Shown piece after piece: positions 53,331 through 54,525 of a stretch of 54,525 nucleotides of DNA. Made by a program: the position numbers and the translations under genes. This DNA is from Bacteroidia bacterium (GTDB lineage: Bacteria > Bacteroidota > Bacteroidia > B-17B0 > Aurantibacillaceae): contig JALHRL010000026.1 in NCBI GenBank assembly GCA_022841465.1, positions 1 to 54,525 of the forward strand. Direction: 5' to 3'. Under the pieces are notes generated by a model that worked only from the letters and a program-made list of their open reading frames with translations, was not told the DNA's origin and ran no database searches. The first letter of the stretch is position 1. The number at the start of each line of letters is the position of its first letter.

Positions 53331-54344
53331 TTATTCTATAATAAACGGGTAATTCGGTTCTGAGTAAACATCTTTGTACAATTCTTCAGGTTCAGGATAA
53401 GGACTTTCCTCGGCAAACTGAACTGATTCGTTAACCAATGCTTTCACTTTTTCTTCCATTGCTTCAATTCCGGCGTCATCAATCCATTTATTTGCTTTTA
53501 AAGTGGTAATAACTTTATCAATAGGATCTTGTTGTTGATATTCTTTTACTTCATCTTTTGTACGATACGTTTGTGCATCACTCATACTATGTCCTTTGTA
53601 GCGATACGTTTTCATTTCTAAAAAAGTAGGACCATCGCCTCTGCGTGCTCTGTTTACTGCTTCTTCTATTGCTTCGTGCACCGCTTCAACCGTTAAACCA
53701 TCAACCGGTTTGCTTGGCATATCATATGCTAATCCTAATTTCCATAAATCGTGTACATTACTTGTTCGTTCAACAGATGTACCCATTGCATACATATTGT
53801 TTTCAACAATAAAAACTACAGGTAATTTCCATGTCATAGCCATGTTAAATGCTTCGTGCAATGCACCTTGGCGAACAGCACCATCACCCATTGAACAAAT
53901 ACACACATTTTTTGTTCCTGTATATTTTTCTGCAAATGCAATACCCGCACCTAAAGGAATTTGTCCGCCTACAATACCGTGACCTCCTAAAAAATTATGC
54001 TCCTTACTAAAAATATGCATTGAACCACCTTTGCCTTTGCTGCACCCTGTAATTTTAGCATACATTTCAGCCATTACATATTTTGGATGCATCCCTAAAC
54101 CAATAGGATGCGCATGATCGCGATATGCGGTAATGTGTTTATCGTCTTTTGTTGTTGCACTTACTGTACCTGCTACAATGGCTTCTTGCCCAATGTATAA
54201 ATGGCAAAAACCTTTAATTTTTTGTTGTACGTATACTTGTCCGGTTTTCTCCTCAAACCTGCGCATTAACAACATAGATTCATACCATTTCAAGTATTGT
54301 TCTTTATCGAACTTCAGCTTTTTTTCAGTTAACGTTTTAGCCAT
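53331..54344 (-). CDS. pdhA: Pyruvate dehydrogenase E1 component, alpha subunit
   Basis: 337 residues. The thiamine diphosphate motif GDGAVRQGALHEAFNMAMTW up to VENN is intact. The phosphorylation-loop-like region YRYKGHSMSDAQTYR and the CHLYIGQEAIVAGT segment are typical of alpha subunits. It decarboxylates pyruvate with E1-beta, which is encoded elsewhere. A good promoter (ATTG, 21-base spacer, TAAATTTG) precedes it. Confidence 0.96.
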   Translation of the reverse strand: MAKTLTEKKLKFDKEQYLKWYESMLLMRRFEEKTGQVYVQQKIKGFCHLYIGQEAIVAGTVSATTKDDKHITAYRDHAHPIGLGMHPKYVMAEMYAKITGCSKGKGGSMHIFSKEHNFLGGHGIVGGQIPLGAGIAFAEKYTGTKNVCICSMGDGAVRQGALHEAFNMAMTWKLPVVFIVENNMYAMGTSVERTSNVHDLWKLGLAYDMPSKPVDGLTVEAVHEAIEEAVNRARRGDGPTFLEMKTYRYKGHSMSDAQTYRTKDEVKEYQQQDPIDKVITTLKANKWIDDAGIEAMEEKVKALVNESVQFAEESPYPEPEELYKDVYSEPNYPFIIE

Positions 54345-54367
54345 GAGCCAAGAATTTGTTTAAGCAA

Positions 54368-54400
54368 CAAATTTAACAGAAAATCCGATAAAATGACAAT
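54368..54400 (-). promoter_or_regulatory. Promoter for pdhA
   Basis: On the minus strand ATTG (54400-54397), a 21-base spacer and TAAATTTG (54375-54368), 23 bases before the pdhA ATG. The rest of the right edge is AT-rich and featureless. Confidence 0.6.
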
Positions 54401-54525
54401 TATCAGGTGTTTTCAAACTAGCTGTAAAATACTGAATATAAATAAGATATAAAGAGATAAAACTAAGTTTAAAATATTTAATGCAGTAGTGTTTAAAATT
54501 ACATTAATTAAGTAAAAAAGTTTAC

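Noticed and set aside
54401-54525. Possible regulatory RNA at the right edge
   Set aside because: The stretch is AT-rich with no stem or conserved motif that I could support.

Overview
The window is AT-rich and comes from a bacterium of the Bacteroidota, most likely a Flavobacteriales-like lineage. Several things point there: type IX secretion (T9SS) cargo proteins next to a PorP/SprF partner, a complete BatABCDE operon behind a MoxR ATPase, a eukaryote-type NADP isocitrate dehydrogenase, a long-form PurF, a MeaB GTPase, and repeated TAnnTTTG -7 promoter boxes lying only a few bases to a few tens of bases from start codons. No rRNA, tRNA, insertion sequence, prophage or CRISPR array was seen. 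Most of the window is ordinary, densely packed chromosomal housekeeping sequence with a few accessory touches.

Layout. 1-2.4 kb: the 5' part of a very large secreted repeat protein (minus strand, running off the left edge) and a small secreted protein. 2.6-6.1 kb: cysteine desulfurase, an EamA transporter, a zinc-ribbon protein, SmpB and a GNAT acetyltransferase. 6.1-15.6 kb: one nine-gene minus-strand operon (MoxR, transglutaminase-like protein, DUF58, an accessory membrane protein, BatA, BatB, BatC, BatD, BatE) with almost every junction overlapping or abutting. 15.8-25.8 kb: ornithine aminotransferase, an RNA methyltransferase, purine nucleoside phosphorylase, LpxK (apparently starting at CTG), 3-hydroxybutyrate dehydrogenase, a Crp-type regulator, pirin, YceI and PurF. 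26-38.7 kb: a CotH-like surface protein with its PorP partner, a DUF4340 protein, the DNA polymerase clamp, a secreted esterase, an orphan HsdR-N nuclease domain, AMP nucleosidase, MeaB and a 1020-residue secreted amidase. 38.8-48.3 kb: isocitrate dehydrogenase, phosphatidylserine decarboxylase, a 320-base intergenic stretch holding a hairpin-rich repeat-like element, a flippase, dUTPase, phosphoglycerate kinase, a four-gene operon of two SDR proteins, a CPBP protease and a seven-helix membrane protein, and IspF. 48.4-54.3 kb (all minus): an ECF sigma/anti-sigma/periplasmic sensor operon, an alpha/beta hydrolase, an enoyl-CoA hydratase, and pyruvate dehydrogenase E2 and E1-alpha with a four-helix-bundle (S23) gene between them.

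How genes work together. The Bat operon should encode an envelope-located AAA+/VWA machine. Four secreted or surface proteins (1-1952, 25960-28794, 32180-33319, 35655-38717) are probable T9SS clients; three show a recognisable C-terminal sorting domain. The pyruvate dehydrogenase genes feed central metabolism, but E1-beta and E3 are not in the window.

The most unusual non-coding signals are strictly 7-base-periodic AGTNNNN arrays around pdhC and the S23 gene, one of which reverses into a mirror array; a hairpin-rich probable repeat at about 40.83-40.99 kb; and a 10-bp perfect palindrome at the start of lpxK. Several genes appear to use TTG, GTG or even CTG starts, and three simple longest-ORF starts fall inside -7 boxes and should be moved.
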